The notes: a model not told the origin generated them from the letters alone. Shown: positions 43,831-57,697, counted from the stretch's first letter. The stretch: DNA of 64,000 bases from Anoplopoma fimbria (GCF_027596085.1 NC_072457.1:28801787-28865786); one strand, 5' to 3'. Translations and numbers: made by a program.

Positions 43831-44829
43831 TTTCTTGGCTGAACAAAGTAACTCCCTGAAGACTTGTCTGTCAAAAAACCCCAGAACTTTTGTTCAACGG
43901 ACTGCTGTTCATGTCCTGTGCAGAACTAAGTAAACTCAAGTAAACATTGACATGTTTAATGACAGCCGTTAGTCACATGGTAGTGACGTGAGTTGTTGTC
44001 CGTCATTTTACGCTCAACCACCCTCATTTTCTGAACTTTATTATGTAGTTTTGTTGCCTAAACCTAACTTCCTTTGATGACCGAAAAGTGGAAATTGACA
44101 GGCTGACCCTGACACGTCCAAAACTGAAGCTAGAGGGGCACCTAGAGTGTAATGGTTTGAAGCTTAAGGCCACTGACCAAGCGACAGTATCTGATGTATG
44201 TATTTGGCTCTACAAAAGCTTCCATAGTGCTATAAGGAGAAACGATCTTGTTCAGGATCACTGCTGTCAGCCTTCACAGATTCTGCTGACAAGAAACAAA
44301 ACTAGATCCCAGCCATTTTTCAAGCACTCCCGACACATATAGGGAGTGAGGAGAGAGGGGAGGATTAGGGTTGCAAGCCGACTGAGGGATTTGTTTTGCA
44401 ATAGTGAGGTCATATGTTAGACTTCTGCATCAGCCAGTGGCAGAACCTATCTTTAAAAACTTTAGCACGTCACCAAAATAAGCTCAAAATATTGAAATAA
44501 AGAAACTAATTAAAAAGAACTATGTGGAATCAATATATCCTTGACACAAGCAAATTTTGGACAATCTATATGCAAACTAGAGAATGTAAGTGAGAGCTAA
44601 AGCACAGGTACCTGTTCATGTTATGATTCTAACAGTTATACCTTTCTATGCACTGCCAAATTCAGATGAGATATGATTATTTTTACAGCAACCATAAAAC
44701 TGAAATCATTGAGTTTGACATGAAGTCAAACTAATTAAGATATCCCTGCCGATTGTTTGTTAAATCTACTCCTTTGAAAATGCACTGGGTGCTGTGGCTC
44801 TCCCGTATTGCTGTTGTCTGTCACTTAAT

Positions 44830-45010
44830 GATCTACATTACATTACATTACATTACATTACATTACATTACAGTCATTGAGCAGACGCTTTTATCCAAAG
44901 CGACTTACAATAAGTGTATTCAACATAGGTATTCAAGAGAACTACTAGTCACCAGAAGTCATAAGTGCATCTCCTTTCTCTACTGCTTTGAGTCTTCTCT
45001 CTTGCTTGTT
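44830..45010 (+). repeat. (CATTA)n plus 'CGCTTTTATCCAAAGCGACT' teleost repeat
   Basis: A CATTA pentamer tract (about 44832-44872) joins GCAGACGCTTTTATCCAAAG and CGACTTACAATAAGTG, then AGAGAACTACTAGTCACCAG. This unit recurs through fish genomes. The internal CTTTTATCCAAAGCGACTTA could form a small stem (CTTT/AAAG). Confidence 0.75.
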
Positions 45011-45997
45011 TTTAAAATAGTTTCTCTTGTTTGACCAGTCACAAATGGTCAGTGTTAAAAAATCCACACCAATAGTCCACAAGAACTTATTTTGGTTCTG
45101 TGAGAGGACATTATTTTGTTCATGCACAGAGGTACCTTGTCAGATCAAAAAAATGTATTTGAAGGTGTTTGAACTAATGACTAATACAGTCATTTCTCTT
45201 GTGTCCCCAAACATTTTTTTTGGGTGGCATTGACATTTTTGGAGGACTTGTTGCCAAGGAAGCAAAGGGTTCCTAAAATAGAAATTCAAGTGAAGATGTT
45301 AAGTTCTTGAGAATGTAAATCAGTTCCGAGATAAAAATAGTCAAAAAAAGTATTTTTGAACACTCACTCCACTGGATAAGCATTACATAAAACCATGACA
45401 TGTACATGTGAGAGGAAGGGGATTATTTAAAAGTGATTGGTGGAGATTTTTAATATCTGTTGAAAGGGATTTAAATATTTTTTCACTTATTGAACTGCTG
45501 ACTAAACATTTTATAATACTCACAACTGCACACATCAAAAAAGATCTACTATATAATAAAACACGCTTTGAACTGCATCTCCCCAGTCACAGTCCTCTTC
45601 ACTAGTGCTGTCAGTTTCAAGCAAGGGCGGGTGTGTTCCTCAAAGAAGCACATCTGTTTTTCATCTGCTCTCATTATGCCGAATATTAGAAGAGACATTG
45701 TAAAATATGTAAGTATGTGTCATGATGTCATATTAATCATTTTAACGTGTGAAGGCCAGTGTCATTACTGTGAATTATTTATCTCCACACATGAAAACTG
45801 CAAACATATATCACTGTCTCTCTTAAACACACACGCACGCACGTATGCATGCCCACACACGGACACACCCACATATATGTATAGTATGCAGGTTTGTTTT
45901 AATCCCGTGACACATCATTTCACTTGTTAAAGACCTCTAATACACTACGCTATAAATCAGCGCACTCTGTGTTTCTGTGAAAGGACATCCTCACAAG

Positions 45998-46000
<3 letters not shown>

Positions 46001-46093
<93 letters not shown>

Positions 46094-46118
46094 TGTGTGT
46101 GTGATTGTGTGTGTGTGT
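46001..46118. repeat. (GT)n microsatellite
   Basis: About 44 pure GT units to 46089, then interrupted GT to about 46118. Confidence 0.97.
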
Positions 46119-47329
46119 TTTCCTTGTTTTATTAATGGCTAATCCCTGGCCTCAGGACATACAGTCTGGGATAATCTTTAAATAAGCTGACAGAGGTGAG
46201 GGAAGGAAATACTAGTCTTGGTTGGATTCTCCCCCCATATGAGTTAACATTTACAGTGCAGCACCTTCAACACACATCCAATTAGCACTCTGGCAAGTGT
46301 CGACTGCTCGCGTCTTCATGGTTTCTTGAGTGTGTGTGACAGGAATTCAGAATGTCAAGTGAAGGCTGACTGTTTACTTAAAAATCCAATCATCTTGAAA
46401 TAGTTAATTATTAAAGAAAGGAGAGCTTTCCAAACATCACCAGTGTCATCAAATGCCTGGAAAACACAACCCATTAATGTAAAGGACTGTTCTTTGGTTT
46501 AAAACTAGTTATTTTATTTTGTAGGCAAACCTTTGGCCTACCATGGGAAGACTCAAGGTTTTTACCCTAATTGTAATTATATTCATTACTTCCAATTATT
46601 CCCATCTGTGACTATTAAATGTTTTAGTCAAAGCATGATCCTTTAAATGAACTTAATAAATTACTAAGGGTTGACATTTGGTGAACTAATTTGACATGGC
46701 TGTTCTCAAGAACAAGCTGCTTTAATCGGCTTTAGTTTGCTCGCTGAGAGAGAATCTGAATGAAATCAGGCACCAGGTACAGTCATTACACAGGAGTTTG
46801 TCTCATGGACACTGATGCAGGTTACACTGTCTCTTGTTGGTCTATTGGGCAGGAGGATCTTACATATAGAGCGAGTCATTGCAACTGCTTTTCGATCGTA
46901 AATATTAGAGGTTAAAAGAAGCTATTAGTATATAACAGGCAATTAAATGAAACTGAAAAATCAAAAAGGGGTGAAGGCCAAAGTGAACAAAGGGTTAATC
47001 CATTACAATTTCATAAGACTGAGAGGAGCTGGAGGTCCGTGGCCTTGAAGTGCTCTTTATCGTTTGTCCCTGGAGGTTTGAATCAGTGTACTGTAGGTTA
47101 AAATGCTGCGGCACATGGGATGTGACTGAAAAGGCCATTGGTTCAATTCCCTCCAGGATATGAACCTTAATGCTCCATTAATTCATGCTAAAGGAGAGCT
47201 GAGAGCACTGTAGAAGTGTGCTCGACAGGAGAACTGTTCTGTGATTTTAAGTGAAATACAGTTTCTCCCATGACACGTTGTTTATAAGTTATGTTATCAC
47301 TATTTAGGCTAGTAGGCTGCAACAAGACT

Positions 47330-47720
47330 AACCCTTGACAGCCATGTTAGCAGCTCTATGCAGCTGTCCTATGAGCTGAATGCTAACAGGTGCACGCTAA
47401 CAAGTTCACAATGACTCCCCTAACACGCAAATTATGAGCAGGTATCACGTTTACTATGTTAACTATCTTGGTTGAGCATGTTAGCATGCTAACATTTGGT
47501 AATCGACACAAGTACATGCTGAAGCTGGCGGCAATGTCATTCATTTTGTTAATAGGCCAATTATTGCAAATTACAGTCTTGACCTGATGGTGGCACTAGA
47601 TGTAAGGTCAGGGCATCATCTAAGTTATTACAATCATTATCATCTTGATGGGGACATGATTGTGTGAACCAATTTTCAGAGGATCATCAAAGTCAGGAGG
47701 ATTCATCTTCATCAAAATGT
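47330..47720. repeat. Teleost interspersed repeat (GCTAACATGCT type)
   Basis: CATGTTAGCATGCTAACATT, GCTGAAGCTGGCGGCAATGT, CTTGACCTGATGGTGGCACT, AGTTATTACAATCATTATCA and GATGGGGACATGATTGTGTG appear in the order of a well-known fish repeat; diverged. Confidence 0.65.
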
Positions 47721-50700
47721 AAATAATATAATTATAATGCTGCATAATAAAAATGATCTAAACTGAAAACATTTAGCATCTACTGAGTGCACTGACATGA
47801 AAAACAAAGGGAAATAACACCTATACACAAAAATAGGTATGATGTACGGTAAAATGCTCCTATGCGGTTGATTACACAAACACAAACAAATGGATCGTTG
47901 CGCTTTGGCAAGAGACATTTGAATGTGCCACAGCATGAGAAGCACGGGTGTAATTGATAACACTAATGATGCTGCAATTGATTATGGTGTTAAAGCTCAC
48001 TCCAGCAACCTAGCACATGCTGGCTTACTGAAATGGATTAATCAGCCACTTAAATGGAACAGAGACATTGTTAATGTCATTAGTGACACCTGTGCTCTGG
48101 TAGTCTGTCTGAGGTAAAATGTTAAAAAGCATAAGCTTCTGTAAGCTATTTTTATTGAGTTTTTCTTTAGCGAAATACTCTAAGGGAATTTTCGTCTGCT
48201 AAATTTTCACTGTGTATATGTCAAGGGCTTTTATTGTGAATGGTAAGAAAGAAAAGAGTGGATCTGGCATGCACTGCCTTGGGCAAGGTTAAAGATACAC
48301 TAAATGATTCCACCGACTGATTGTGTTCTTTCTCACAGCTCCCCATCATTGCAGCCTCAGCTGGTTTGTTTTGTCACTCAGAGGGTGTGACGGGGTTGTA
48401 TCATGTGGAAATATGACATCAATATGTCGAGAAGACTAAGCATAGTTAACACATTACTGCACAAACAGTAGACAGATTTGCATTGATGAATCATGCTCCT
48501 GCAAATGATTTCACACTATTCCACAGTGAAGCGTTAGAAAAAGGCAGCGATGCAGACAGCAAAAAAAACGTAAACGGAAACATTGCGCAAATGTTTCAGG
48601 GATATTGCATTGCATTGCAACCAGTGCAGAACAACACTTTGAATCAGTTTTTGCTTTAAAATTTTGACAAACTGGCAAACTGGAATCATATGAATAGCGA
48701 ATAACAATTTATTAGGCTAAGTTTTTCAGAACTTTGATTCATAATTTATAATGGTTGTCTCCAGTGTCCCTTAAGTAAAAGCAGTGAAGATTTATTTCTG
48801 AAAAGTCGGAAAATAAGAACTTTCTTAATGCCTTTAAGGAGTTGAACAGTATAATGCATTATACCACTTGTAATGAGCTCAAGGCCATTTACATTTGGTG
48901 ATACTGTGGGACAATCAGTTTCTTGACTCCCCACCTCTAAAAACACTTTACCTGAATCAACCTCTGAGTGAATGAGGGATTGAGAGTGAGAATCAGAGGG
49001 AGGGAGTTAGATTGTACAGGCGGCCACAAGAGAGAGAATAAGAGAAGTTGACAGACAAACAGAAAGAAATAGGCTTCAAAAAGAGTAATAAGTGTTAGTG
49101 ATTGACAGCCGCATTAAAATAGGTACTGCTTATTCTGTTCTCATCATACAATACAAGCACCTTATCTACAGCCCTTCTGCCCCAAAAAATAATAATAAAA
49201 AGAACATTCACCTGAATGCCCACACGTTAGCACAATCAACATGCTCACAATGTGAAATAATCTGAATAATAATTTGGTTCTAAATGAGTTGCTTTCTGAC
49301 TTACAAATTTCCATTTACAGCATTGTTCGTAATAATTATATTGTAATGGTGCTTTGCATACTAATACCAATGATGAGCAGTGCCTTTGCTTATATTTACA
49401 TTGTTTAATCTAATGTAAACAATATTAATGCTGTAGATATACGTCACTTTGCATACACAAACTCAAACAACCTCATCTGATCTTGTCCCAGTGGTAGTTG
49501 TTTTCTACTCTCTCGCCCTCTCTCTTGTTTATGGAGTCGTTACGCTTCTCCTGTGGGCGACTTTCTCTCGTCTGTGTTGCTGTTTTTTTTATTATTTACA
49601 CTGATGCTCTCGTTATTGCTGTTTCTGTCAAACAGACAAGGGGGACGCTGCCGCATCTGCCTCCCTGTTGTTGACTCGGTTGTTGGCGACGCTGCATTCT
49701 CATTCTGTTAAGCTGTTGTGTTCGAGTCGGGAGCGATCTCAGAGAAATGACTCACTGAACCGAGACTCAAAGTAAACAGATTGTTTGGTTTCCTTGTTTG
49801 GCCTGTTGTAATGATGATAACATCAAATATGTTTCCCTGTGTTTATTCAGTTTGTAAAAAAAACATTGAGATTGTAATAGACTAGTGACATCTTTGTATG
49901 TTCATGGGATGGTTTGTTGCAGCAGGGGAGACCCTTGAAACTCTGCTAAATCATCTCGCGACATAACAAATCCTAGTTTAACCCCTACTGGCAGGAACAT
50001 GTGAAACAGCTCAGTCAGTTAATAAGTTAATATCCAATCATAGTTTGAAATATGTTTTATACATGAGCCTAAATCCTTGGCATATCACATTATGAAGATT
50101 TAAAACATGGATCATTGTTAAATGTGCGTTGTTTTGGACATCACCAGCCTACTCTGCAACATTGCTATTATTTATTATGCATAAACAGGGGCAGTATAGC
50201 CTGTGTTTGCAAAATTGCCAGTTTGTCACTACACAGCATGACCAAATGTGATTGTGCAGACTTCGAAGGCGCAGCAATATGTGGTGTTCAGTGCTGTAGC
50301 ATTAAATGTTGAGATACTTGCATCTTTGCTATCTCTTTATCTTTAAGGTCTTATTGTTGATTATTAATTTTGGTTCCCTGAAAAAATTATGATGTTAGCA
50401 CTTAAATTTCAGGTTAAATTAAATGGAGACTTTGTGTACCAAACCAAACAATAAAGCAAAATTTGGTTGTTCCTTTTTAATCGCCATGGGAAGTCAAAAT
50501 ATATTGTGTTTTTGTCCAAGTTAATGGTGAGATGTTAAACCTCTCCATTAAACCGCTCTCATCTCATCATTTAGGGATTATGTACTAACCATCTAATGCA
50601 TCAGCATCAGCATCAGCATCAGCAACTTTTATGCATGAGTACTTAACAGTTTTAAAAGTCAAACTCTGCAAAAGAGGAAATATAGATGCAGCTGAAATAT

Positions 50701-52306
50701 GCTGACATTTGCTGGGAATTGAGTCAACTCTGTGGGAGAAAAAAAAGTTGTAAGGTTGCCCTCTGGAGCATGACCAAATGCTGTGCAATGTACCACACTG
50801 GCCATCCCAACCAGTATAATTGATCAACTTTGGGAGGAAAGCAAATAGGCGATTGCATAAAATAGACAAATAGACTACATATTAGTTTTCATTTTTGACT
50901 ACAACAAAACACAACTTCAATTCAGTACCATATGGGTCAAGAGTTATTGCCAAAAGAGTTGCATGTTATTACCCCATCTGGCTGATTGGTGCAGTTCTGT
51001 TTGGCTGCGTTGTGGTGAAAATGTGAAATCTATCAACTACATCTGGTGACTCGAGGTCCCTGATGGCTCCAGATGGTTTTTAAAGCACAAGGAGAAAACC
51101 TGTAAAAGAAAAGCCTGAAACAACAAAATCAGGGGCATTTTGAATACTAATGAACATCTGTGTCATCTTTAAGAGAAACACTGAGTTTGCCTGCTTGGTA
51201 ACATCACAGCAGGCATGAATTCATAGTTCGGATGTGTGGTATCATTAGGGTGCCATAGCTTAGATCTGTGTACATGTTTCCAAGCAAGCAGCAGGCAGTG
51301 TGGGTGCAGGCTATACTGGTATGGGGCCGTGATCACAGAGGTGTGAGGACACACACAATGCACCACCTTCACAGTAAACACCCAATAAATCTTAATCAGC
51401 AGCGCAATTTCTTTGCCTTAATTAAAATATAATTACATTTTGTGAAAGTGAACTTCATGTAGTGTGTTTTGGACTCAACACAGGCTCCTAATAATCTTGT
51501 AAAGCAGCCAACTTTGACTTTAATCTGCCCTCCTTCTCTTTCTCTCTCCCCAAACTATTCACAGCCACCCTGTCGGTTTGGGTGCTTTAAAAGCCTGATG
51601 ATGGTTATGCAGCAAAGTGCGTAAAAGTGCATTGTTTTTATGCTTTTCTGTAGCAACTAGTTACATAAGCCATAAAGAACAGACAATAATGCACAATAAC
51701 ACTACAGGAAGTGTGTTCTGTTGACATTTATAGCTGCTGAGTTTCTATTTTATGCTCTTGAAGATAATCATTAGGATGCTATCACAGTGTTTTAGTGACT
51801 CTCAATGAGCCATATTGCCCTTTTTGAAACATTTAGATGAGGTGCACAAATGTTTACAATGGCAAACCTTCTCTACCAATCTGTCCTCAGAGTTCTCTCT
51901 CATGGCTTTTTCAAAAACCAGGAAGACTAAAAAAACATTCCTGGTAACCCTCAATCCCTCAATCACTGTGATAGTTGAAAAAATGCAAAAGATCACACAA
52001 CCTATCTGTTTTTCGAGAAAAAAAAATACCAATGCTGCAGTCTCTTTAGCTTAACGAAGGCCAGGAAACCAGATCATAAAGTACACAGTGATTAAATGGG
52101 ACAATGAGTTGGATATTAAACATAGATAACTGTCATGAGTTGAGACAGCATACATGCTGAATAGCTTACATAGAGTCAGCCAAAACCTGCAACCAACACC
52201 TGTCCATCTGCTCTCAGGTGGGTTCCAGCACACAGCCAGTTTGGCTTAAACAGCCCTGGGTGATTATTTGGGGTAATTATTGGGACAGTTGAGGACGCCA
52301 TGCACT
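47721..52306. other. Intergenic, no gene recognised
   Basis: No supported exons. A short (CATCAG)n run sits at 50597-50622. Otherwise no structure recognised. Confidence 0.5.
50597..50622. repeat. (CATCAG)n microsatellite, about four units
   Basis: Hexamer repeat GCATCAGCATCAGCATCAGC and continuation. Confidence 0.95.
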
Positions 52307-52363
52307 AAAACCTTGGTCAAAAAAAACCTTGGTCAAAAAAAACCTTGGTCAAAAAAAACCTTG
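52307..52363. repeat. 16-bp tandem repeat, about 3.5 units
   Basis: AAAACCTTGGTCAAAA repeated in tandem, near perfect. Confidence 0.95.
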
Positions 52364-52949
52364 CAGGATTGGCAGGTGCTGCTATTAGGTCAGATAAACA
52401 CTACCAAACATTTTCAAACCCTCAACACCTCTTCCCCTGTCAGCACACAGTATATTCAATAAAGAATAAATGTGTTGGAGTGTTGGATAGCGTGCTGTCT
52501 TGTGCTTCTACCACAAATTGGTATCAAATGTAAGCAGTTTTATAAAAGCAGGATATTGTTTTACCATTACTGATAAAGAGGAGAGTTTTTCCGTTTCAGC
52601 TCAGAGTTAAAAGTGATTTGCTTTTTTGATTCATTCCTTCCCGTCTGACTCTCTCCATCTACATCAATATTACACAGGCAAATATGCCGATTTACTTTCC
52701 TCTGCTTGGCTAAGTGTAATGATTAATTTCCTTACTGGATCTTTTTTTTTTTATGTATTACAAATTTGGGCTGTTGTAGAGTTAGGTTAAGAGCTAATAC
52801 TGTTTCTTGTTCTGATTTAAAGATAAGACAAAGTAAAGGTAAAAAGACCGATTCAGTTTTTACAAGTCCTCCAAAGTCAATGTTGGGGCATATTAAAGAA
52901 ACTGTTTTTCATTGCCTTTTTGCAAAAATGACATTCATTTGCTGCTCCA

Positions 52950-52986
52950 ACAGCGGTACCTCCCCCACAGGTAGAGGTACCGCTGT
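52950..52986. repeat. Perfect 13-bp inverted repeat, 11-base spacer
   Basis: ACAGCGGTACCTC (52950-52962) and GAGGTACCGCTGT (52974-52986) are exact reverse complements. Confidence 0.93.
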
Positions 52987-53084
52987 GGGAGTGTTACCAG
53001 CTAGATATAGTTGGAGGCGGGAGGCTGGGGACGTGAAACCCTAGAGGGTCATGTTCAAAACCTTTATTGTGCAAGCTGCTGCTA

Positions 53085-53405
53085 GTTGTTGTGTTCAGAA
53101 TTGTCAACGGTGCCTGTCGTGGCAGCAACCCAAGAACTTGCCATCAAGCTGAAGAAGTAGGCCTTTTGGGCTAGGCTGGCGTCTCTCCAAACAGCAGACA
53201 GGTACTGAGTCACAGTAATGACTCTCTGCCTGAAAAAAGTGGGTTGCACCCTCTGGGTTGTGAGTGAGTCACTGGCCCAAGTTTGGGAGTTCAGATATCT
53301 CAGGCTTGCTAATGAGAGAGGGTAAGATGAAGCATGAGATGGATAGGGGGTTTGGTGTGGCGGCAGCAGTGATGGGGGGAATTGTACCGAACTGTTGTAG
53401 CTGTG
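53085..53405 (+). pseudogene. Decayed non-LTR retrotransposon (LINE) reverse-transcriptase ORF fragments
   Basis: Two pieces of a common fish LINE ORF are joined. The first (about 53090-53220) translates with a stop as KLKK*AFWARLA and then QTADRY. The second (about 53240-53400) matches the GVRKLGVRI-like 3' part of the element at DNA level: GTGGGTTGCACCCTCTGGGT, GTTCAGATATCTCAGGCTTG, GGTAAGATGAAGCATGAGAT and ACCGAACTGTTGTAG. Stops and an internal deletion show it is dead. Confidence 0.65.
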
Positions 53406-55566
53406 GTCCAGATAGTCGACAGCCAACGTAACAGAGATTTCTACACTGACACTTGATTCTCCAGTACTTACCGTGGACCATACAATGCCCGGTCTCTACG
53501 GCTCTACATTCACTAGTCACACATGAGCAGCATAACATAGACGGCTTAATTGCACCAACTCTGTTATCTTTCATGGACGTCCGTTGGAGTGGCGGACAAC
53601 TCAACTCAATCCTCAATACATCACAAAAAAAAGGAGGCACCAACTTGTGGCACTAAGACTTTTGTCTCCAGAGGGAGCTGTGTGAAATCTGATAAACTGT
53701 TTCTGAGTGTGGTCATCACTCAACTGACAGTCACTTAAGTTCAACGTACATGTAAGAAAGCAGTCATCATGGCATATATGCATATGAAAAAAAAGACAAA
53801 GAAAATCTGAAATTATTTTCTAATTGAATATACATTTTTTAAGTTTATTAGTATTTAGGATTTATGTAGAGTAAGCGTATCATTTTGTTTTTGCTACCGA
53901 CTATTCTAAAAAAAAGAAACAATGTTGGAGACGGGTTTGTCTTTCCAAGGGAATATATAGCAAGTTCATTTTTTACCCTAGGCGTATTTTTCTTGTTCTA
54001 CTGAATCCAATACTTTTTTTATAACTGTCCATCCGCTAAAGTTAGGAAAATGTTGTGGTTTGGGTTATAAAAAAAACAACTTCTTTAGGTTTGGAAATGA
54101 TCTAGGTCATCCTTATCAAAAACTACTTAGTTAAGGTAAGGGAACAATTGTTGTCATGTATAAAATAAATTAATATTGACTGTCACTGGAAGTAAAAAAA
54201 CACCTGTGTCTCACCAACTCGACCTCCCTACAATGTTTTTGGGGCTAATAACTTGTGACAGCTAAGCTATCAATTTTGATACAAAATATACACACTGCTC
54301 TAGCCTTTTAAGTAAGACAAATGTTTGTATAGTAGTCCCTTAAGGTTATCAGTGATTTGTGCTAAATATTTCAGCAGCTGCTGTTTTCTGACTGCTGAAG
54401 TAAGAAACAAGCGCCTTTGTTTTGCTCACATTTAAAGGCAGGTGGTTGTCAGAAGAGCTTGCTTCAAGCTCTACTACAGTGCCTCCTCCCTGTAACATTA
54501 CTCATCTCTGACAGATAGCAGTCTGTCTTCTACAGCATGGATGGACTGTGTGTTGAGCTCTTCAGTCCTGAAGTGTTTCTGTTTATTGCAGACTCTATAT
54601 TTAAGGGTTAGGGATAAACCTACGTTCACTCCACTACATGGCATTTAGAAAGCTCCTGAGAATCAGTTCAGTCAGTTGTAGTGGAGGCAGTAGTGATGTT
54701 GCCATAGAGCAACTACGTTCACAGAAAGAGGAGGTCAGGGCGGATGCATGGGTCGACAGAATGTGGGACTTCATCACGGGGGACTGCTGTTTGTTTCCCA
54801 ACAGTCAATGTTTGTTTCTTTTTACCAAGACCAAAATGTATCCACAGAACACAGACCACAACTGTTTTTCCAGCCTCATCCAACAGTTTTGAGTTTTGAA
54901 TTTTGAGTTTTCAAATTGGTAGTTTGATCGATTGGGTCAATAGTAGGTGAAGGTGTCTCTGCACACAAGAGACAGCTACGAGTGGCGAGGATATAAGTGC
55001 TGGTTTTAGCTGCAACCATCACTCCAAAGCTCAATCTAAAGCTCACTCTGTTGGTCAGCCTACAAACATTTCCCCACCCTTTGACAGCCACAGTGTACCC
55101 CTTAGGAGGATGAAATTTGGCGTGGAGTTCAAGTGTGTGGGTTTGTTCATGCCAATTAGAAAAACAAAGGGTGTGGCAGTGAGAGTGGTGCATAACTTTA
55201 AAATTGATGCATGTAACATGGCCAATCTCATGAACCGTGGACTCAGTAGAGAGGTCCTCTTTCACTGGTGCGGGGGGGTAACTCTGTTCCCTATATTTAA
55301 GCCACGCCCTTTTCCATAACTCATGAACCATTTCTTCTAGAAACTCTTGGGAGGCATCATTGCATCTGGAATTTTATTAGGGGTGTCCCCGGCTAAGAAT
55401 TAAAATGTTCAAATCAGATTGGTCAAGTCTTGCCTCTCATAGTTTACTGATCTTGCGCTGTTTAAGCTTTGTATAGAAAATTTGTAAAAACAACAACACT
55501 TTTGGCAGAGATACATGTGATTGTTAAACTGTTGTTTCAGAATAATGTAGATGGTGTTTGTTGTTT

Positions 55567-55591
55567 TGTGTGTGTGTGTGTGTGTGTGTGG
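55567..55591. repeat. (GT)n microsatellite, short
   Basis: About 12 GT units. Surrounding 53410-57660 holds no gene that I can support; 54890-55400 reads like old repeat sequence but I cannot name it. Confidence 0.95.
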
Positions 55592-57661
55592 GTAGATTTG
55601 ACTTTTAACAGAATGAAAGACACTGTTTCTCAGAACCTGCTTGCTTTTTGTGGTTGTAAATAGAACGTTTGGCCCCAATTACATTCCCTTCATTGCAGCA
55701 ATACACAGACAGAAGGGAAATTCAACGAGAGCCATGCAAGCTGCAAACAACGGTTTCTACACGCCTCCCTCTGCAGAGGAAGAGAGATTTGTTCATAATA
55801 ATAACTTTAATAATAATAACAACTTTCTATCTGTGAGGCATAGGTCAAGTGTTTGTGACGTTGTGTATGTAAATTAATGCACGCATTGATACATGTGCAT
55901 ACCTAATCACAGATATTACAAATTCACGCTTGTTCTTGAATAAATAGGGGTGAAGGGTGCTTGCTTTTTGAATTGCTGTCCTGCACGCTCACCAAATAAT
56001 CAAGGAGTTTATTCTAACATACCTGACTCCCATCCCCTTTGAAGCAACGACCTTGGTGTCTGCCAATTGAGCTTTACTACCCGGCCAGTCTGCTGAGATT
56101 CTTTAAATAATTCGCAGTTTCCCTCTATATATCCCAAGTATCACACAAGGCACAGGCAGTTTGATTTTTATGTGGATTTGATAAAAGTTTTATGAGTTTT
56201 TGTAAGAAGCAATGTCGACATTCCCCTTTGGCCATTGGTGTGAAAACTGTACGGTATTAGTTCCCCAATTCATCATAAGAAGTTTGAAACAAATTCAACT
56301 TTTTAGGATTTCCCATTAAAGGACAAACTACACAGAGGGAGATGCAGGAAAAAAAGGCACCAACCCCATGGCCAACTCTGCTGGAGGAAGTAATAGTCAC
56401 ACTGTAACCTGACTTTGCACCGACAGCAAAATAGGAGGAAAATTGAAACTCATTTGAATGAACTACATACACTCAGCAAAATAAAAAACTTTGGATATTG
56501 TTTTGCAGGACCTACCTCACACACACCCCAGATGATGTACTGCAGGTTGGTCTAAAGGAAATCGTTTTTTTCAGCTACTTTTAACCTTTTATATAATGCT
56601 TACTCGATGATATTCGGCTACACATTTCCGACACTTTAGCATTTTTACAGAGCCCAAGGCGAGAGCTTTAAATTGTTTGCTTGGTTTGACACCATTAAGA
56701 AAAAGACAAATATTAACTTTAAAATGAAAAGAATTGAGAAAAGTCGCAAATCTTTCCATTTGAGAAGCCAAAATTAGCAAATATCTTACGTTTATGCTTG
56801 ATAAATGAATTATTAATCATTGATTAATATATTAACACAATGTTTGCAAATACATTTTCTGTTGGTCAACATTTCGATAATTCACTTAATTGTTTTAGCA
56901 CTAATTGACATTTATTCTCTCACATACGGTGCTCACATTCCTACAGACACAGAGATCCTGTTGTTTTAGCCTCCACTCTCACCTTCTTTGTTTTTCTCAC
57001 CACCCCTCTGCCTTCATCCGTCCTCTGACCAGCGTGAACCCTGTGAGCTGTGCTTGCTGTGGTACAATTCTGCTGTGTTAGCGAGGATTACAGGTTCGAC
57101 TGAAATGCTTCTTCTGAATCCCCTCCAAGCTCATTTATGCTGAGTACACTGGCAGCAGGCACGCACGCACACACAAGCAAGCAAACACAAGCAAGCAAAC
57201 ACACAGCGAGAAACCCTGTTGACAGGTGATCCCTCACAATGGAGCAGAGGGTGTTTTTTTCCCTGAATGGACATATCCATCACAGACTGGGAAGTGAAGA
57301 AACTGTCAGAAAGAGGGAGAGCTGAGAATGGATGCATGTTTGGGAAGTTGGCGTAGAGGTAATCAAGGGAGCTGAGCTAGATTAGTGAGGCCGTTAGAGC
57401 TCAAAGCCCAAAATTATTATCGCTCACAACATTAAAAAATACACTTTCCAGAGCCTGTTTGGTGATTCAGTGTAATCACTCTACATAGCTTCAGTTGTGT
57501 GTCTGCTTCCACGGTGTCAGCACAATCTTAAATCACCTCAAAGTCTTTTCTGTTAAGTTATTGGCTCATTGCTTATCTGGGTTCACAAAGGCACCGCTTC
57601 AACTCCTTTGCTATCCAGCAGAGTGAACTAATTAAGAGTCAAATGAAAGCATTTTCACTCA

Positions 57662-57664
<3 letters not shown>

Positions 57665-57696
<32 letters not shown>
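57665..57696. repeat. (GT)n microsatellite, short
   Basis: About 16 GT units. Confidence 0.96.

Positions 57697-57697
<1 letters not shown>

Noticed and set aside
52766..53044. 92-codon + strand frame considered as a small gene
   Set aside because: It overlaps an inverted repeat and ends at the LINE remnant; no similarity or splice signals.
54876..55331. 151-codon open frame on the - strand
   Set aside because: No similarity that I recognise; the DNA reads like old repeat sequence and both strands are open, which argues against a gene.
57070..57120. GGTTCGACT considered as a tRNA T-arm
   Set aside because: No acceptor stem or anticodon arm can be placed around it.
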